A program made the position numbers and the translations under genes. From positions 23,055 through 87,054 of the forward strand of contig NZ_CAHJWJ010000013.1 in the NCBI RefSeq assembly GCF_903642285.1: a DNA stretch of 64,000 nt. Direction: 5' to 3'. The stretch's first letter is position 1; each line of letters starts with the position of its first letter. Source of the stretch: Sphingomonas bacterium. GTDB lineage: Bacteria; Pseudomonadota; Alphaproteobacteria; Sphingomonadales; Sphingomonadaceae. The notes under the pieces are model-generated. The model saw only the letters and a program-made list of their open reading frames with translations. It did not search any database and was not told where the DNA came from. Shown piece after piece: positions 53,822 through 62,627 of the stretch.

Positions 53822-55066
53822 TCAATCCTGCTCGACGATGCTCGTATCGTAACCGCCGACGCGTAACGCCGCAACCAAGCGGTCGAGATGCGCCCGGTCG
53901 CGCGTTTCGCATTCGATGTCGGTCACCAGGCCCTTTGCGGGCAGCGACGTGAAGATCCGCTGATGATAGACTTCAATGATGTTCACGCGCTGCTGATCGA
54001 AGATGCGGGCCACGTTGAACAGCGCACCCGGCTGGTCCTTCAAGCGTATGCGCAGCCGAGCGAGCCGCCCCGATCGCGCCAGATCGCGTAACAGCACGTT
54101 GGCAAGCAGCCGCGTATCGATATTCCCGCCGCACAATACGATCCCGACGATCTTTCCGCGGAATTTATCGGGATAGGCCAGCAATGCCGCGAGTCCTGCC
54201 GAACCCGCCCCCTCGACCACGGTCTTCTCGATCTGCAGCAACAGGCTGACGGCCTCTTCCAGCGCGCGTTCGCTGACCAGCAGGATGTCGTCGACCAGTT
54301 CGGCGACCATATGCGACGTGATCGCGCCTGGTTCCTTGACCGCGATTCCTTCCGCCAGCGTATCGCCCGCGCACGGCATGTCGGTGCCGTTGATCCGGTT
54401 GTACATCGACGGGAACAGCTCCGCCTCGACGCCGTAGATCATGATCGGATGATCGGCCTCGCGCGCGACCGTCGCCATGCCGGAGATCAAGCCGCCGCCG
54501 CCGATCGGGACGATCAACGTATCGATCGCGGGCACGTCCGCCAGCATTTCGACCGCGACGGTGCCTTGGCCAGCGATGATCCGCGGATCGTCGAACGGAT
54601 GGACGAAGGCGAGCCCGCGCTCCGCCTCCATCAGCCGCGCATGCGCATAGGCGGCGTCGAACGTCTCGCCTTCCAGGATGACGGTCGCCTTGTGGCCTTC
54701 GGTCTGCATGACCTTCACGGTCGGCGTATTGGTGGGCATCACGATCGTCGCCGGGATGCCGAGCCGATCGGCATGATAGGCCAACCCTTGCGCGTGGTTG
54801 CCCGCGGACGCCGCGATCACGCCCTTGGCGCGGGCTTCGTCGGACAATTGCAACAGCGTATTGAGCGCGCCGCGTTCCTTGTAGGCGGCGGTGAACTGCA
54901 GGTTTTCGAACTTCAGATACACCGTCGCACCCGTCATACCGGACAGCGTCTTGCTGATCAGTGTCGGCGTCCGGACGATCTGGTCCGCGATGCGCGCATG
55001 CGCGGTGTGGACATCCGCCAGCGAGACGGGGAGCTTGATGGGCGAAGCGGATGCGAGACTAGCCAT
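53822..55066 (-). CDS. ilvA: threonine ammonia-lyase
   Basis: Deaminates threonine to 2-oxobutyrate, the entry to isoleucine synthesis, using pyridoxal phosphate. The 414-residue protein has the PLP lysine Lys63 in TAAYKERGAL, ASAGNHAQGLA, the phosphate-binding glycine loop IGGGGLISG, and a single ACT-like regulatory domain at the C-terminus (IRLKDQPGALFNVARIFDQQ). One ACT domain is the shorter form, shared by catabolic-type TdcB-like and many alphaproteobacterial IlvA enzymes. It is divergent from the amidohydrolase gene with 56 bases between starts. Confidence 0.9.
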   Translation of the reverse strand: MASLASASPIKLPVSLADVHTAHARIADQIVRTPTLISKTLSGMTGATVYLKFENLQFTAAYKERGALNTLLQLSDEARAKGVIAASAGNHAQGLAYHADRLGIPATIVMPTNTPTVKVMQTEGHKATVILEGETFDAAYAHARLMEAERGLAFVHPFDDPRIIAGQGTVAVEMLADVPAIDTLIVPIGGGGLISGMATVAREADHPIMIYGVEAELFPSMYNRINGTDMPCAGDTLAEGIAVKEPGAITSHMVAELVDDILLVSERALEEAVSLLLQIEKTVVEGAGSAGLAALLAYPDKFRGKIVGIVLCGGNIDTRLLANVLLRDLARSGRLARLRIRLKDQPGALFNVARIFDQQRVNIIEVYHQRIFTSLPAKGLVTDIECETRDRAHLDRLVAALRVGGYDTSIVEQD

Positions 55067-55122
55067 GATCTGCGGCTAGACCATCTGGCGCAGCGGGGGA
55101 ACACGGCTTAGACGCGAACACC

Positions 55123-56796
55123 ATGGCTACACGCATTTCCGACCGATTTGGACCGACCGTTCGCACATTCGCATTGCTGCTGGCGATCGCGCCGATGCCG
55201 GCCTTCGCCGATGCGCTGATCGACAATGTCGATGGCATCACGCTCGACAAGGACGGACGGGTCGTTCGCTTCACCGGGCTGCTGATGACGCTCGACGGGC
55301 ATGTCACGCGGTTGCTGGCTGCAAAGGAGAAGCGCCCGGACAAGCTCGACTGGCGCGCCGATATGAAGGGGCGGGTGATGCTGCCGGGGTTCGTCGATGC
55401 GCATGGCCATGTCATGGAGCTTGGGTTCCGCGCCCTCGAACTCGATATTTCGGACACGAAATCGCTGGCCGAGGCGCAGGCGAAGATCGCCGCGTATGTG
55501 GCGGCGAACCCCGAACGCAAATGGATCCTCGGCGGCGGCTGGAACCAGGAGCGCTGGGGGCTGGGCCGTTTTCCGACGGCGGCGGAACTGGATGCGGCGG
55601 TCGGCGACCGGCCGGTCTGGCTGTCGCGGGCGGACGGCCATGCCGGCTGGGGCAACACCGCCGCGCTGAAGGCGGCGGGCGTGACCGCGAAGAGCGTCGC
55701 GCCGGCGGGCGGGCGAATCGAGAAGGCGGGCGGCGTACCGTCGGGCGTCTTCGTCGACGCGGCGCAGGCGCTGGTCGGCAAGGTCGTGCCGCCGCCGCTC
55801 GCCAAGGACCGCGACGCGGCGCTGCTGAAGGCGCAGGCCATGCTGCTGGCGTTCGGCATCACCGCGACCTGCGACATGGCGATGAGTCTCGACGACTGGA
55901 TGACCTATCGTCGGATGGGCGACGTCGGCGCGCTGCGGGTGCGGATCGTCACCTATGGTCTGGGCGTCGAGACGGCGGTGCAGATCGGCGGGACGGGCCC
56001 GACACCGTGGCTGTACAACGACCGGTTGCGGATGGTGGGCGTCAAGCTGTTCGCCGACGGCGCGCTCGGTTCGCGCGGCGCATGGTTGAAGGCGCCGTAC
56101 AGCGATGCACCGGGGCAGGCGGGCGCGGGCTTCATGACCGACGACGTGATCCGCAACCGGATGAGCCGCGCGGCGATGGACGGGTACCAGGTCGCTGTCC
56201 ACGCGATCGGCGACAAGGCCAACGCGCAGGTCGTGGGCGCGATCGAGGACATGGCGCAGACCTACAAGGGCGACCGGCGCTGGCGGGTCGAACATGCGCA
56301 GGTCGTCGACATCGTCGACCTGCCGCGGTTCGGGAAGAACGGCATCGTCGCATCGATGCAGCCGACTCATGCGACCAGCGACCGCGCGATGGCAGAGGCG
56401 CGGCTCGGCCCGGCGCGGCTTGCGGGGGCCTATGCATGGAACACCATGCTTCGGAACGGCGCGGTGCTGGCGTTCGGATCGGACTATCCGGTCGAAAGCC
56501 CCGACCCCTTTGCCGGCTGGGCCGCGGCCTTCACCAGGCAGGACGCGAATGGCGAGCCGTTCGGCGGCTGGCGACCCGAAGAGCGCGTGACGCGCGAACA
56601 GGCCTGGAAGGCGTTCACGATCGATGCCGCCTATGCCGGGTTCGCCGAGGACAAATATGGCCGCCTCGCCCCCGGCCAGCGCGCCGATTTCATCATCGTC
56701 GACCGCGATCCGACACTCGCCAGCCCGACCGACCTGCGCCAGACCAGGGTCGAGGAGACGTGGGTCGGCGGAGAGAAGGTGTACGCGCGGCGCTAG
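55123..56796 (+). CDS. exported amidohydrolase (YtcJ-like)
   Basis: A 557-residue metal-dependent hydrolase with a signal peptide (LLAIAPMPAFADA, cleavage near residue 27). The barrel carries GFVDAHGHVMELGFRAL (metal-binding HxH), WLSRADGHAGWGNTAALKAAG, VKLFADGALGSRGAWLKAPY, VAVHAIGDKANA, RVEHAQVVD and the closing Asp in LAFGSDYPVESPDP. Family members hydrolyse amides, formamides or related compounds; the substrate is unknown. No partner genes give a clue. Confidence 0.87.
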   Translation: MATRISDRFGPTVRTFALLLAIAPMPAFADALIDNVDGITLDKDGRVVRFTGLLMTLDGHVTRLLAAKEKRPDKLDWRADMKGRVMLPGFVDAHGHVMELGFRALELDISDTKSLAEAQAKIAAYVAANPERKWILGGGWNQERWGLGRFPTAAELDAAVGDRPVWLSRADGHAGWGNTAALKAAGVTAKSVAPAGGRIEKAGGVPSGVFVDAAQALVGKVVPPPLAKDRDAALLKAQAMLLAFGITATCDMAMSLDDWMTYRRMGDVGALRVRIVTYGLGVETAVQIGGTGPTPWLYNDRLRMVGVKLFADGALGSRGAWLKAPYSDAPGQAGAGFMTDDVIRNRMSRAAMDGYQVAVHAIGDKANAQVVGAIEDMAQTYKGDRRWRVEHAQVVDIVDLPRFGKNGIVASMQPTHATSDRAMAEARLGPARLAGAYAWNTMLRNGAVLAFGSDYPVESPDPFAGWAAAFTRQDANGEPFGGWRPEERVTREQAWKAFTIDAAYAGFAEDKYGRLAPGQRADFIIVDRDPTLASPTDLRQTRVEETWVGGEKVYARR

Positions 56797-56867
56797 GGCG
56801 ATCGGCTGGATGCCGGACCCATTTGCGAGACCTGATGGTTGGACCAAGACAGATCAGGAGAACAGTC

Positions 56868-57266
56868 GTGAAAAAGTCCATCCTCGCCGCCACGCTTATG
56901 GCGATCGTCGCAACCCCAATGGCGCTGCCCAGCGTCGCGGTGGCTCAGAACCGGGACTATGGACAGAACCGGGACTATGGCTGGCATGGCGACGAGAATC
57001 GCGCCGACTGGAATCCGCGCGACAACTATCAGCAGCGTGGTCGCGATGATCGCGCGCTCGGGCGCGACGACCGGGTCTATCGCGGCCGTGACGGCCGTGC
57101 CTATTGCAGGCGCAACGATGGCACCACTGGGCTGGTCGTCGGCGCGATCGGCGGCGGTGTGCTGGGCAATGTCCTCGGCGGCGGTACGCTCGGCACGCTG
57201 CTTGGGGCCGGCGGCGGCGCATTGCTTGGTCGGTCGGTCGACCGCGGCAAGGTGCGTTGCCGCTGA
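56868..57266 (+). CDS. exported glycine-zipper protein
   Basis: A 132-residue protein starting at GTG, 7 bases after AGGAG, with a signal peptide (LMAIVATPMALPSVAVAQ). The mature region first has Asp/Arg/Tyr-rich repeats (QNRDYGQNRDYGWHG, GRDDRALGRDDRVYRGRDG), then a glycine-zipper membrane segment (GLVVGAIGGGVLGNVLGGG, TLLGAGGGALLGRSVDRG) of the '2TM' type found in outer-membrane lipoproteins and stress proteins. No lipobox. Function unknown. A terminator separates it from the convergent ctrA. Confidence 0.75.
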   Translation: MKKSILAATLMAIVATPMALPSVAVAQNRDYGQNRDYGWHGDENRADWNPRDNYQQRGRDDRALGRDDRVYRGRDGRAYCRRNDGTTGLVVGAIGGGVLGNVLGGGTLGTLLGAGGGALLGRSVDRGKVRCR

Positions 57267-57295
57267 ACGGGCGGCGTCGCGCCGGATCGAAAAAG

Positions 57296-57324
57296 GCCGC
57301 GGCACCCCCCGGTACCGCGGCGTT
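57296..57324. terminator. hairpin between the glycine-zipper gene and ctrA
   Basis: GCCGCGG (57296-57302) pairs with CCGCGGC (57315-57321), and the inner bases ACC/GGT can extend the stem; GTTT follows on the plus strand and a run of five A residues precedes it, giving T residues on the minus strand. Such symmetry allows termination in both directions. Confidence 0.7.
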
Positions 57325-57347
57325 TCCTGTCTCGAGGACAGGATCGT

Positions 57348-58043
57348 TCAGGCGACCTGCGCCACCTCGTCGGGTTCGCGCAGCACATAGCCGCGGCCCC
57401 AGACCGTCTCGATATAATTCTCGCCGTCGCACGCCAGGCTCAGCTTCTTGCGCAGCTTGCAGATGAAGACGTCGATGATCTTCAGTTCCGGCTCGTCCAT
57501 CCCGCCATAGAGATGATTGAGGAACATCTCCTTGGTCAGCGTCGTGCCCTTGCGGAGCGAGAGCAGCTCCAGCATCGCATATTCCTTGCCGGTCAGATGC
57601 ACCCGGGCACTGTCGACCTCGACCGTCTTAGCGTCCAGGTTGACCGCCAGCTTGCCGGTGCGGATGACGCTTTGCGAATGGCCCTTGGAGCGACGGACGA
57701 CCGCATGGATGCGCGCGACCAGTTCCTCGCGGTGGAACGGCTTGGTGACGTAATCGTCCGCGCCGAAGCCGAAGGAGCGGACCTTGCTGTCCATCTCGTT
57801 CACACCCGACAGGATGAGTACCGGCGTGGAGACCCGCGCGACGCGCAGTTTCTTCAGCACGTCGTAGCCGTGCATGTCGGGCAGGTTCAGATCGAGCAGG
57901 ATGATGTCGTAGTCATACAGCTTGCCGAGGTCCAAACCCTCTTCGCCCAGGTCCGTCGTGTAGACGTTGAACCCTTCGGTCGTCAGCATTAGTTCGATCG
58001 CCTTGGCGGTCGTCGGTTCGTCCTCGATCAGCAGTACGCGCAT
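57348..58043 (-). CDS. ctrA: cell cycle response regulator CtrA
   Basis: Master transcription regulator of cell cycle, motility and polarity genes in alphaproteobacteria. The 231-residue OmpR-type protein has the phosphoacceptor Asp51 ([16 protein letters not shown]) and the receiver lysine in [13 protein letters not shown]. Its DNA-binding wing ([49 protein letters not shown]) is almost invariant among CtrA proteins. The frame extends 18 codons upstream, but [20 protein letters not shown] is the family start. A consensus CtrA box lies about 90 bases upstream, suggesting autoregulation. Confidence 0.96.
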   Translation of the reverse strand: MRVLLIEDEPTTAKAIELMLTTEGFNVYTTDLGEEGLDLGKLYDYDIILLDLNLPDMHGYDVLKKLRVARVSTPVLILSGVNEMDSKVRSFGFGADDYVTKPFHREELVARIHAVVRRSKGHSQSVIRTGKLAVNLDAKTVEVDSARVHLTGKEYAMLELLSLRKGTTLTKEMFLNHLYGGMDEPELKIIDVFICKLRKKLSLACDGENYIETVWGRGYVLREPDEVAQVA

Positions 58044-58132
58044 GGCATTCCCCCGTTCTTGAGGACGCGCCAACCCTAGGCTGCGTCGCTCCGGCAAGAT
58101 TCATTAACCAAAGAACGTCTGAAGGCAAAAGG

Positions 58133-58147
58133 TTAATTTCAGTTTAA
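58133..58147. promoter_or_regulatory. CtrA box (TTAA-N7-TTAA) upstream of ctrA
   Basis: TTAA (58133-58136), seven bases TTTCAGT, TTAA (58144-58147) match the CtrA consensus exactly. A further half-site TTAA lies at 58104-58107. The site is 90 bases upstream of the ctrA start and its end overlaps the stop codon of the upstream AI-2E family gene. Confidence 0.82.
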
Positions 58148-59238
58148 TCCAGCGATTCCGGCGAGTCGCGGACGGGCTCCGGGCGTGCGATCAGCAGATC
58201 ATGGTCCGCCCGGGGTATATCCTCGCCCAGCACCTCGCGCAGATACAGGCTGCGCACGAGCGTGAAGATGACGACGAGCAGCGCCATCGAGAAGAACAGC
58301 CCGAACAATCCGAACACCGTGCCGATGCCGATGATCGCGAACACGGTGACCGCGGGCGGGATCGAGACGACCCGGCTGGTGACGAACGGGGTCACGAAAT
58401 TCGTCTGTACCACGCGCACGACGGCATAGGTGACGAGCGTCCCGATGACCGGCCCGCTGCCGTTGGTCGCCGCCAGCCCAAGCGCCGGCAGCATCGCCGC
58501 GGTCGGCCCGATATAGGGGATGAATTCCGACAGCCCGGCCAGAAGCCCGAGCGCCGCCGCTGACGGAACGTCCGCGATCCACAGGCCGACACCGACGAAC
58601 AGCCCCATCGTCGTCATCTGGATAACCTCGGCGCGCAGCCAGAGCCGCAGCGTCGAGCCGAGATCGAACAGCGCATCCTCGAACGCCGCGCGCTTGCCGG
58701 GGGGCACCAGCATCAGGAAGCCGCGTTCGTATTTCCTGGGCTCGACCGCGAAGAACAGGCTGCCGAACAGCAACAATACGAAATTGACGAGCAACTCGCC
58801 GCCACCCTGGACGAGCCCGCCGACGTCCTGCGCCGCCTTGCTGCCCGCGTACGCCGCCTGGACCGCGGCGACGATCTTGGCGCCGACCGGCGATTGCGAC
58901 GCCCACGCCGCGAGTTGTTTCAACAGATCGGGCAGGCGGACGATCAACAGATTGACCTGCGCGCGGAACTGCACGCCGAACAGCCAGCCGAGAAAGCCTA
59001 TCGCCGCCAGCACGGTCAGCATCGCCAACCCGAGCGCGACCTTTTCGGGCAGGCGCAGCCGTTCCCGGTACGTCCGCGCGATCGCGTGGATCAGGATCGC
59101 CCCCAGTGTCGACCCGAACGCCAGGATCAGCAGATCGCCCGCGCGGTACAGCGCGGCGGTGACCGCAGCGATCACGATCAGGATGATGACACGCCGGATG
59201 AAGCGGGCGTCCTCGGCGTCGGGGGCAAGCCGGTTCAT
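58144..59238 (-). CDS. AI-2E family transporter (TqsA/PerM-like)
   Basis: A 364-residue inner-membrane protein with about eight helices. The family layout is seen in two N-terminal helices (RVIILIVIAAVTAALYRAGD, LVLAF-like GDLLILAFGSTLGAILIHAI), a long soluble-looking amphipathic segment in the middle, and the C-terminal core LLAGLSEFIPYIGPTAAMLP. The family includes the autoinducer-2 exporter TqsA and sodium/proton antiporters; no substrate can be assigned. Its start overlaps the LysR gene stop (ATGA). The CtrA box lies at its 3' end. Confidence 0.88.
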   Translation of the reverse strand: MNRLAPDAEDARFIRRVIILIVIAAVTAALYRAGDLLILAFGSTLGAILIHAIARTYRERLRLPEKVALGLAMLTVLAAIGFLGWLFGVQFRAQVNLLIVRLPDLLKQLAAWASQSPVGAKIVAAVQAAYAGSKAAQDVGGLVQGGGELLVNFVLLLFGSLFFAVEPRKYERGFLMLVPPGKRAAFEDALFDLGSTLRLWLRAEVIQMTTMGLFVGVGLWIADVPSAAALGLLAGLSEFIPYIGPTAAMLPALGLAATNGSGPVIGTLVTYAVVRVVQTNFVTPFVTSRVVSIPPAVTVFAIIGIGTVFGLFGLFFSMALLVVIFTLVRSLYLREVLGEDIPRADHDLLIARPEPVRDSPESLD

Positions 59239-60119
59239 CGCAGTCGCTCCGTCAGGAAGGTCATCAGCGCCTCGACGCGCGCGGGGCGCAGCGGGCTTGG
59301 CGGAGTCAGCAGATGGAGGCCGATCTCGGCGGGCCGCCAGTCCGGCAGGATCTCGACGACCGCGCCCGAGGCCAGATGCTCGCCAAGGATGAAATCGGGC
59401 AGCCGCGCGATGCCGAGGCCCGACAGCAGCGCGGGCAGGAGCGCCTCGCCGCTATTGGCGCTGAGCGGGCCACTGGCCTTCACGAACACCTCCGCCCCGC
59501 CGGGCCCCGCGAACCGCCACGGCCCGGTCATGTTGGTATAACCGAGCAGCCGGTGCGTCGACAGGTCGGTCGGATGCTTCGGGACGCCGTACCGTTCGAG
59601 ATAGGCGGGCGCGGCGACGAGATGTGCACCGATCCCGCACAGCCGCCGTGCCCGCAACGAGCTGTCGGGCAATGTCGCGATCCGGAGCGCCACGTCGAAC
59701 CCTTCCGCCACGATATCGACGCGCGCGTCGGATAGGTGCAGTTCGATCTCGATCGCCGGATGGTCCGCGAGGAATTCGGCGAGCAGCGGCGCGACATTGA
59801 CGACCCCGAAGCTCATCGGCGCGGCGACGCGGATCCGCCCGGCTGGCAGGCGTGCACCGTCCTGCGCGCTTTCCTCCGCCGCACGCGCCTCCGCCAGGAT
59901 GCGCGCCGCCTGTTCGGCCAGCGGCCGGCCGGCCTCGGTCAGCGCGAGCCGGCGCGAGGTGCGGTGGAACAGCGACGTGCCGAGATGCCCCTCCAGCCGC
60001 GACACCGCTTTCGACACGGTGGCCTTGGACAGGCCGAGCGTATCCGCGGCGGCGCTGAACGAATGATGTTCCACGACGGTCGCGAAGATCGCCCAGGCCT
60101 CGAAATCGGGTAATCGCAT
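59235..60119 (-). CDS. LysR-family transcriptional regulator
   Basis: A 294-residue regulator with an N-terminal winged helix (WAIFATVVEHHSFSAAADTLGLSKATVSKAVSRLE, residues about 7-41) and a LysR effector domain (RIRVAAPMSFGVVNVAPLLAEF, LDALRIATLPDSS-like region). It is divergent from the pirin and wrbA genes, an arrangement in which the LysR protein usually controls the divergent quinone/oxidative-stress genes. The MRLPDFEAW start is chosen; a start 16 codons earlier would run into the promoter region. Confidence 0.9.
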   Translation of the reverse strand: MRLPDFEAWAIFATVVEHHSFSAAADTLGLSKATVSKAVSRLEGHLGTSLFHRTSRRLALTEAGRPLAEQAARILAEARAAEESAQDGARLPAGRIRVAAPMSFGVVNVAPLLAEFLADHPAIEIELHLSDARVDIVAEGFDVALRIATLPDSSLRARRLCGIGAHLVAAPAYLERYGVPKHPTDLSTHRLLGYTNMTGPWRFAGPGGAEVFVKASGPLSANSGEALLPALLSGLGIARLPDFILGEHLASGAVVEILPDWRPAEIGLHLLTPPSPLRPARVEALMTFLTERLR

Positions 60120-60159
60120 CGTCCTGTTCCCCCGATTCCAGCAGTTCATGTTAATTGGA

Positions 60160-60174
60160 GAAACCATCGGTTTC
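60160..60174. promoter_or_regulatory. inverted repeat in the LysR-pirin intergenic region, candidate LysR site
   Basis: GAAACC-ATC-GGTTTC is a perfect 6-bp inverted repeat with a 3-base centre, lying in the 116-base region between the divergent LysR and pirin starts. LysR sites are usually T-N11-A palindromes; this sequence has the spacing but has not been tested. Confidence 0.5.
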
Positions 60175-60235
60175 CAGCGTTTCCGTTTACGCGCGGCGCA
60201 CGCACCTTATCTTGTCCCCAACCAAGGAGGCTCCC

Positions 60236-60967
60236 ATGCTCGCCACCCAGACCCGTCGCGACACGACCACGATCGACCGTCGTCCCTTCGCCAGCCTCGG
60301 CCGTGCCGATCACGGCTGGCTCGACGCGCGGCATCATTTCTCGTTTGCCGGCTATCATGACCCCGATCGGATGGGGTGGGGGTCGATCCGTGTCTGGAAC
60401 GACGACCGGATCGCCGCGAACACCGGCTTCCCGCCGCATCCGCATTCGGACATGGAGATCATCACCTATGTCCGTTCGGGCGCGATCACGCATCAGGATT
60501 CGATGGGCAATCGCGGCCGCACGGGGGCCGGGGACGTCCAGGTGATGAGCGCAGGCTCGGGTGTCCGGCACGCCGAATACAATCTGGAAGCCGAACCGAC
60601 GACGCTGTTCCAGATCTGGATCGAACCCGCCGTCCGCGGCGGTACGCCGAGCTGGGGCGCGAAGCCGTTTCCCAAGGGCGACCGGTCGGGCCGGTTCGTC
60701 GTGCTGGCCAGCGGTTTCGCCGACGATGCCGACGCGCTTCGTATCCGTGCGGAGGCGCGCGTCATGGGCGCGACGCTGAAGCCGGGCGAGCGCATCGAAC
60801 ATAGCGTCGGTGTGGGACGACACGCCTATCTCGTTCCCGCCACCGGCGCGATCACGATCGACGGCGAACGAATCGACACCCGCGACGGCGTCGCCCTTTC
60901 CGGCGGCCGGACGTTCCGTATCGCCGCGATCGACGAGGCCGAACTGGTCCTCGTCGATGCCGAATAG
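60236..60967 (+). CDS. pirin family protein
   Basis: A 243-residue bicupin protein. The N-terminal cupin holds the metal ligands in FPPHPHSDMEIITYV and, later, MSAGSGVRHAEYN; the second cupin shows the usual weaker sequence. Bacterial pirins include quercetinase-like dioxygenases and regulators of redox metabolism. AAGGAGG lies 5 bases before the ATG. The frame extends upstream but lacks coding character. wrbA follows after 30 bases. Confidence 0.9.
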   Translation: MLATQTRRDTTTIDRRPFASLGRADHGWLDARHHFSFAGYHDPDRMGWGSIRVWNDDRIAANTGFPPHPHSDMEIITYVRSGAITHQDSMGNRGRTGAGDVQVMSAGSGVRHAEYNLEAEPTTLFQIWIEPAVRGGTPSWGAKPFPKGDRSGRFVVLASGFADDADALRIRAEARVMGATLKPGERIEHSVGVGRHAYLVPATGAITIDGERIDTRDGVALSGGRTFRIAAIDEAELVLVDAE

Positions 60968-60997
60968 ATCCGCGCCACTCCACCGAAAGGTAGTCCC

Positions 60998-61597
60998 ATG
61001 ACCAAGGTCCTCGTCCTCTATTATTCCTCCTACGGCCATATCGAACAGATGGCCGACGCCGTCGCCGAAGGCGCACGTTCGGCCGGTGCCGAAGTCGACA
61101 TCCGCCGCGTCGCGGAAACCGCGCCGCCCGCCGTCGTCGAGGCGGCACATTTCAAGACCGACAGCAAGCATCCCGTCATCGAAAGCCCCGACATACTCGC
61201 CGAGTACGATGCGATCGTCGTCGGCGCGCCGACGCGTTTCGGCCGGATGCCCAGCCAGATGGCGGCGTTCTGGGACACGACGGGCGGCTTGTGGTTCAAG
61301 GGCGCGCTGATCGGCAAGGTCGGCGGCGCGTTCACCTCCACCGGCAGCCAGCATGGCGGGCAGGAGACGACCCTGTTCTCGATCATCACCAACCTGCTCC
61401 ATCAGGGCCTGACGATCGTCGGACTCGATTACGGTTTCCAGGCGCAGATGGGGGTCGAAGAGGTGAAGGGCGGATCGCCCTACGGCGCGACGACGATTTC
61501 GGACGGCGACGGCAGCCGCCAGCCGCAACCGGAGGAACTCGACGCCGCGCGCTATCAGGGCAAACGGATCGCCGAGACCGCGGCGAAGCTGGCGTAG
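60998..61597 (+). CDS. wrbA: NAD(P)H:quinone oxidoreductase
   Basis: A 199-residue flavodoxin-like enzyme that reduces quinones by two electrons, avoiding semiquinone radicals. FMN-binding landmarks are [40 protein letters not shown] and [19 protein letters not shown], and the C-terminal [15 protein letters not shown] is typical of WrbA. It forms tetramers in the cytoplasm. With the pirin gene it makes a two-gene unit controlled from the LysR-facing promoter region. Confidence 0.95.
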   Translation: MTKVLVLYYSSYGHIEQMADAVAEGARSAGAEVDIRRVAETAPPAVVEAAHFKTDSKHPVIESPDILAEYDAIVVGAPTRFGRMPSQMAAFWDTTGGLWFKGALIGKVGGAFTSTGSQHGGQETTLFSIITNLLHQGLTIVGLDYGFQAQMGVEEVKGGSPYGATTISDGDGSRQPQPEELDAARYQGKRIAETAAKLA

Positions 61598-61646
61598 GGC
61601 CATCCAGAAACGCTCCTCCTCCTCCCGGGGGACGGCTAGAATTGAT

Positions 61647-61730
61647 CGTCATCCCGGGCTCGTCCCGGGATCCAGAGCAAAGCAGCGCATCGCTTGCGGC
61701 CCTGGATCCCGGCACGAGGCCGGGATGACG
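61647..61730. repeat. intergenic palindromic repeat, CGTCATCCCGG-type, copy 3
   Basis: An 84-bp element from CGTCATCCCGGGCTCGTCCC to GGCCGGGATGACG, the same length and ends as copy 2. It lies after wrbA. Confidence 0.85.
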
Positions 61731-61763
61731 AGAGGTGAACCGCCAGCACCATCCTCCCTCTTT

Positions 61764-61833
61764 ACCCGGCGAACGCCGGGGTCCAGGGTTACAGGCGGTT
61801 CGCTCGTGATCCTGGGCCCCGGCTTTCACCGGG
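61764..61833. repeat. second palindromic repeat after wrbA
   Basis: A 70-bp imperfect inverted repeat from ACCCGGCGAACGCCGGGGTC to GGCCCCGGCTTTCACCGGGG. It differs from the preceding element in its ends and lies 3 bases before the convergent peptidase stop. The interval 61598-61836 between wrbA and this gene is filled almost entirely by the two repeats. Confidence 0.75.
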
Positions 61834-61836
61834 GAA

Positions 61837-62580
61837 CTAGCGGCGTTTCTCCGCCGCTGGCGTGGCCGCCGGGGCAGGGCTCACCACCGGCACCGGCGGC
61901 TGCGCCGTCACCCGCACCATCAGCGGCCCGACCGCCGGGTTCGCGGGGAATCGCACCCGCGCGCAGGCAAACACCCGGCGCGCCGTCGCCGCATCCGGCA
62001 GATCGGCATTGCGGCCGACCCAGCGCCAATGCCACGGCTCCCACTTCACCTGCTGCTTGTTGCCGCCGGGGAACGATTGCTCGAACCCGAACCGCGGCGC
62101 GTTCGCCAGCAGCCACCGCGCCTGGGGCGACGCGGCCATGCAGGCATCGACGTCGGGGCACCCGTTCGCCGGCCGCACCGCGAAGTCGAGCGCATAGCCG
62201 GTGGCATGTTCGCTATAGCCGGGCGGCGCGACCGAGATCGCGCGATCGGCCGCCCCGCCCTCCGGCCGCTCGCGCCCGAAAATCGCGATCTGCCGTTCGA
62301 CCGATCGGAAACAGGACAAGGCCAGCAATCGGCCACCGGCGCGCGGATCGGTCCTCGCCGCTGCCAGCAATGCCGCGAGATCGGGCAGCACGGCGTTTCG
62401 CAACCGGCAATCGCGCCGGACGGTTTCCTCGGATGGAACCGATGCCAATGTCTCTTCGGGCGCGTTGTCGTAGCGGAAATGCCCGAGCAGCCGGAAATCG
62501 GGGCAGCTTTGCGCCCCCAGAGGCGTGGCGGTCAGGGCAAGGATCGCGACCGCGAGCGGGATCGTGCTGCGGCGCGTCAT
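61837..62580 (-). CDS. M15-type D-alanyl-D-alanine carboxypeptidase-like protein
   Basis: A 247-residue exported protein with a signal peptide (LAVAILALTATPLGAQ, cleavage near residue 24). The catalytic core is of the VanY/M15 type: SCFRSVERQ, the zinc ligands in YSEHATGYALDFAV (SxHxxGxAxD), and the second histidine in WEPWHWRW. It would trim cell wall peptides in the periplasm. The tail is rich in proline and alanine. The chosen ATG precedes the MTRRSTIP signal start; an ATG 7 codons earlier is less likely. Confidence 0.83.
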   Translation of the reverse strand: MTRRSTIPLAVAILALTATPLGAQSCPDFRLLGHFRYDNAPEETLASVPSEETVRRDCRLRNAVLPDLAALLAAARTDPRAGGRLLALSCFRSVERQIAIFGRERPEGGAADRAISVAPPGYSEHATGYALDFAVRPANGCPDVDACMAASPQARWLLANAPRFGFEQSFPGGNKQQVKWEPWHWRWVGRNADLPDAATARRVFACARVRFPANPAVGPLMVRVTAQPPVPVVSPAPAATPAAEKRR

Positions 62581-62627
62581 CCGACCGGCTCTGGCATGCA
62601 CACCCGCATGGTGGCAAGGGCGGCGGC

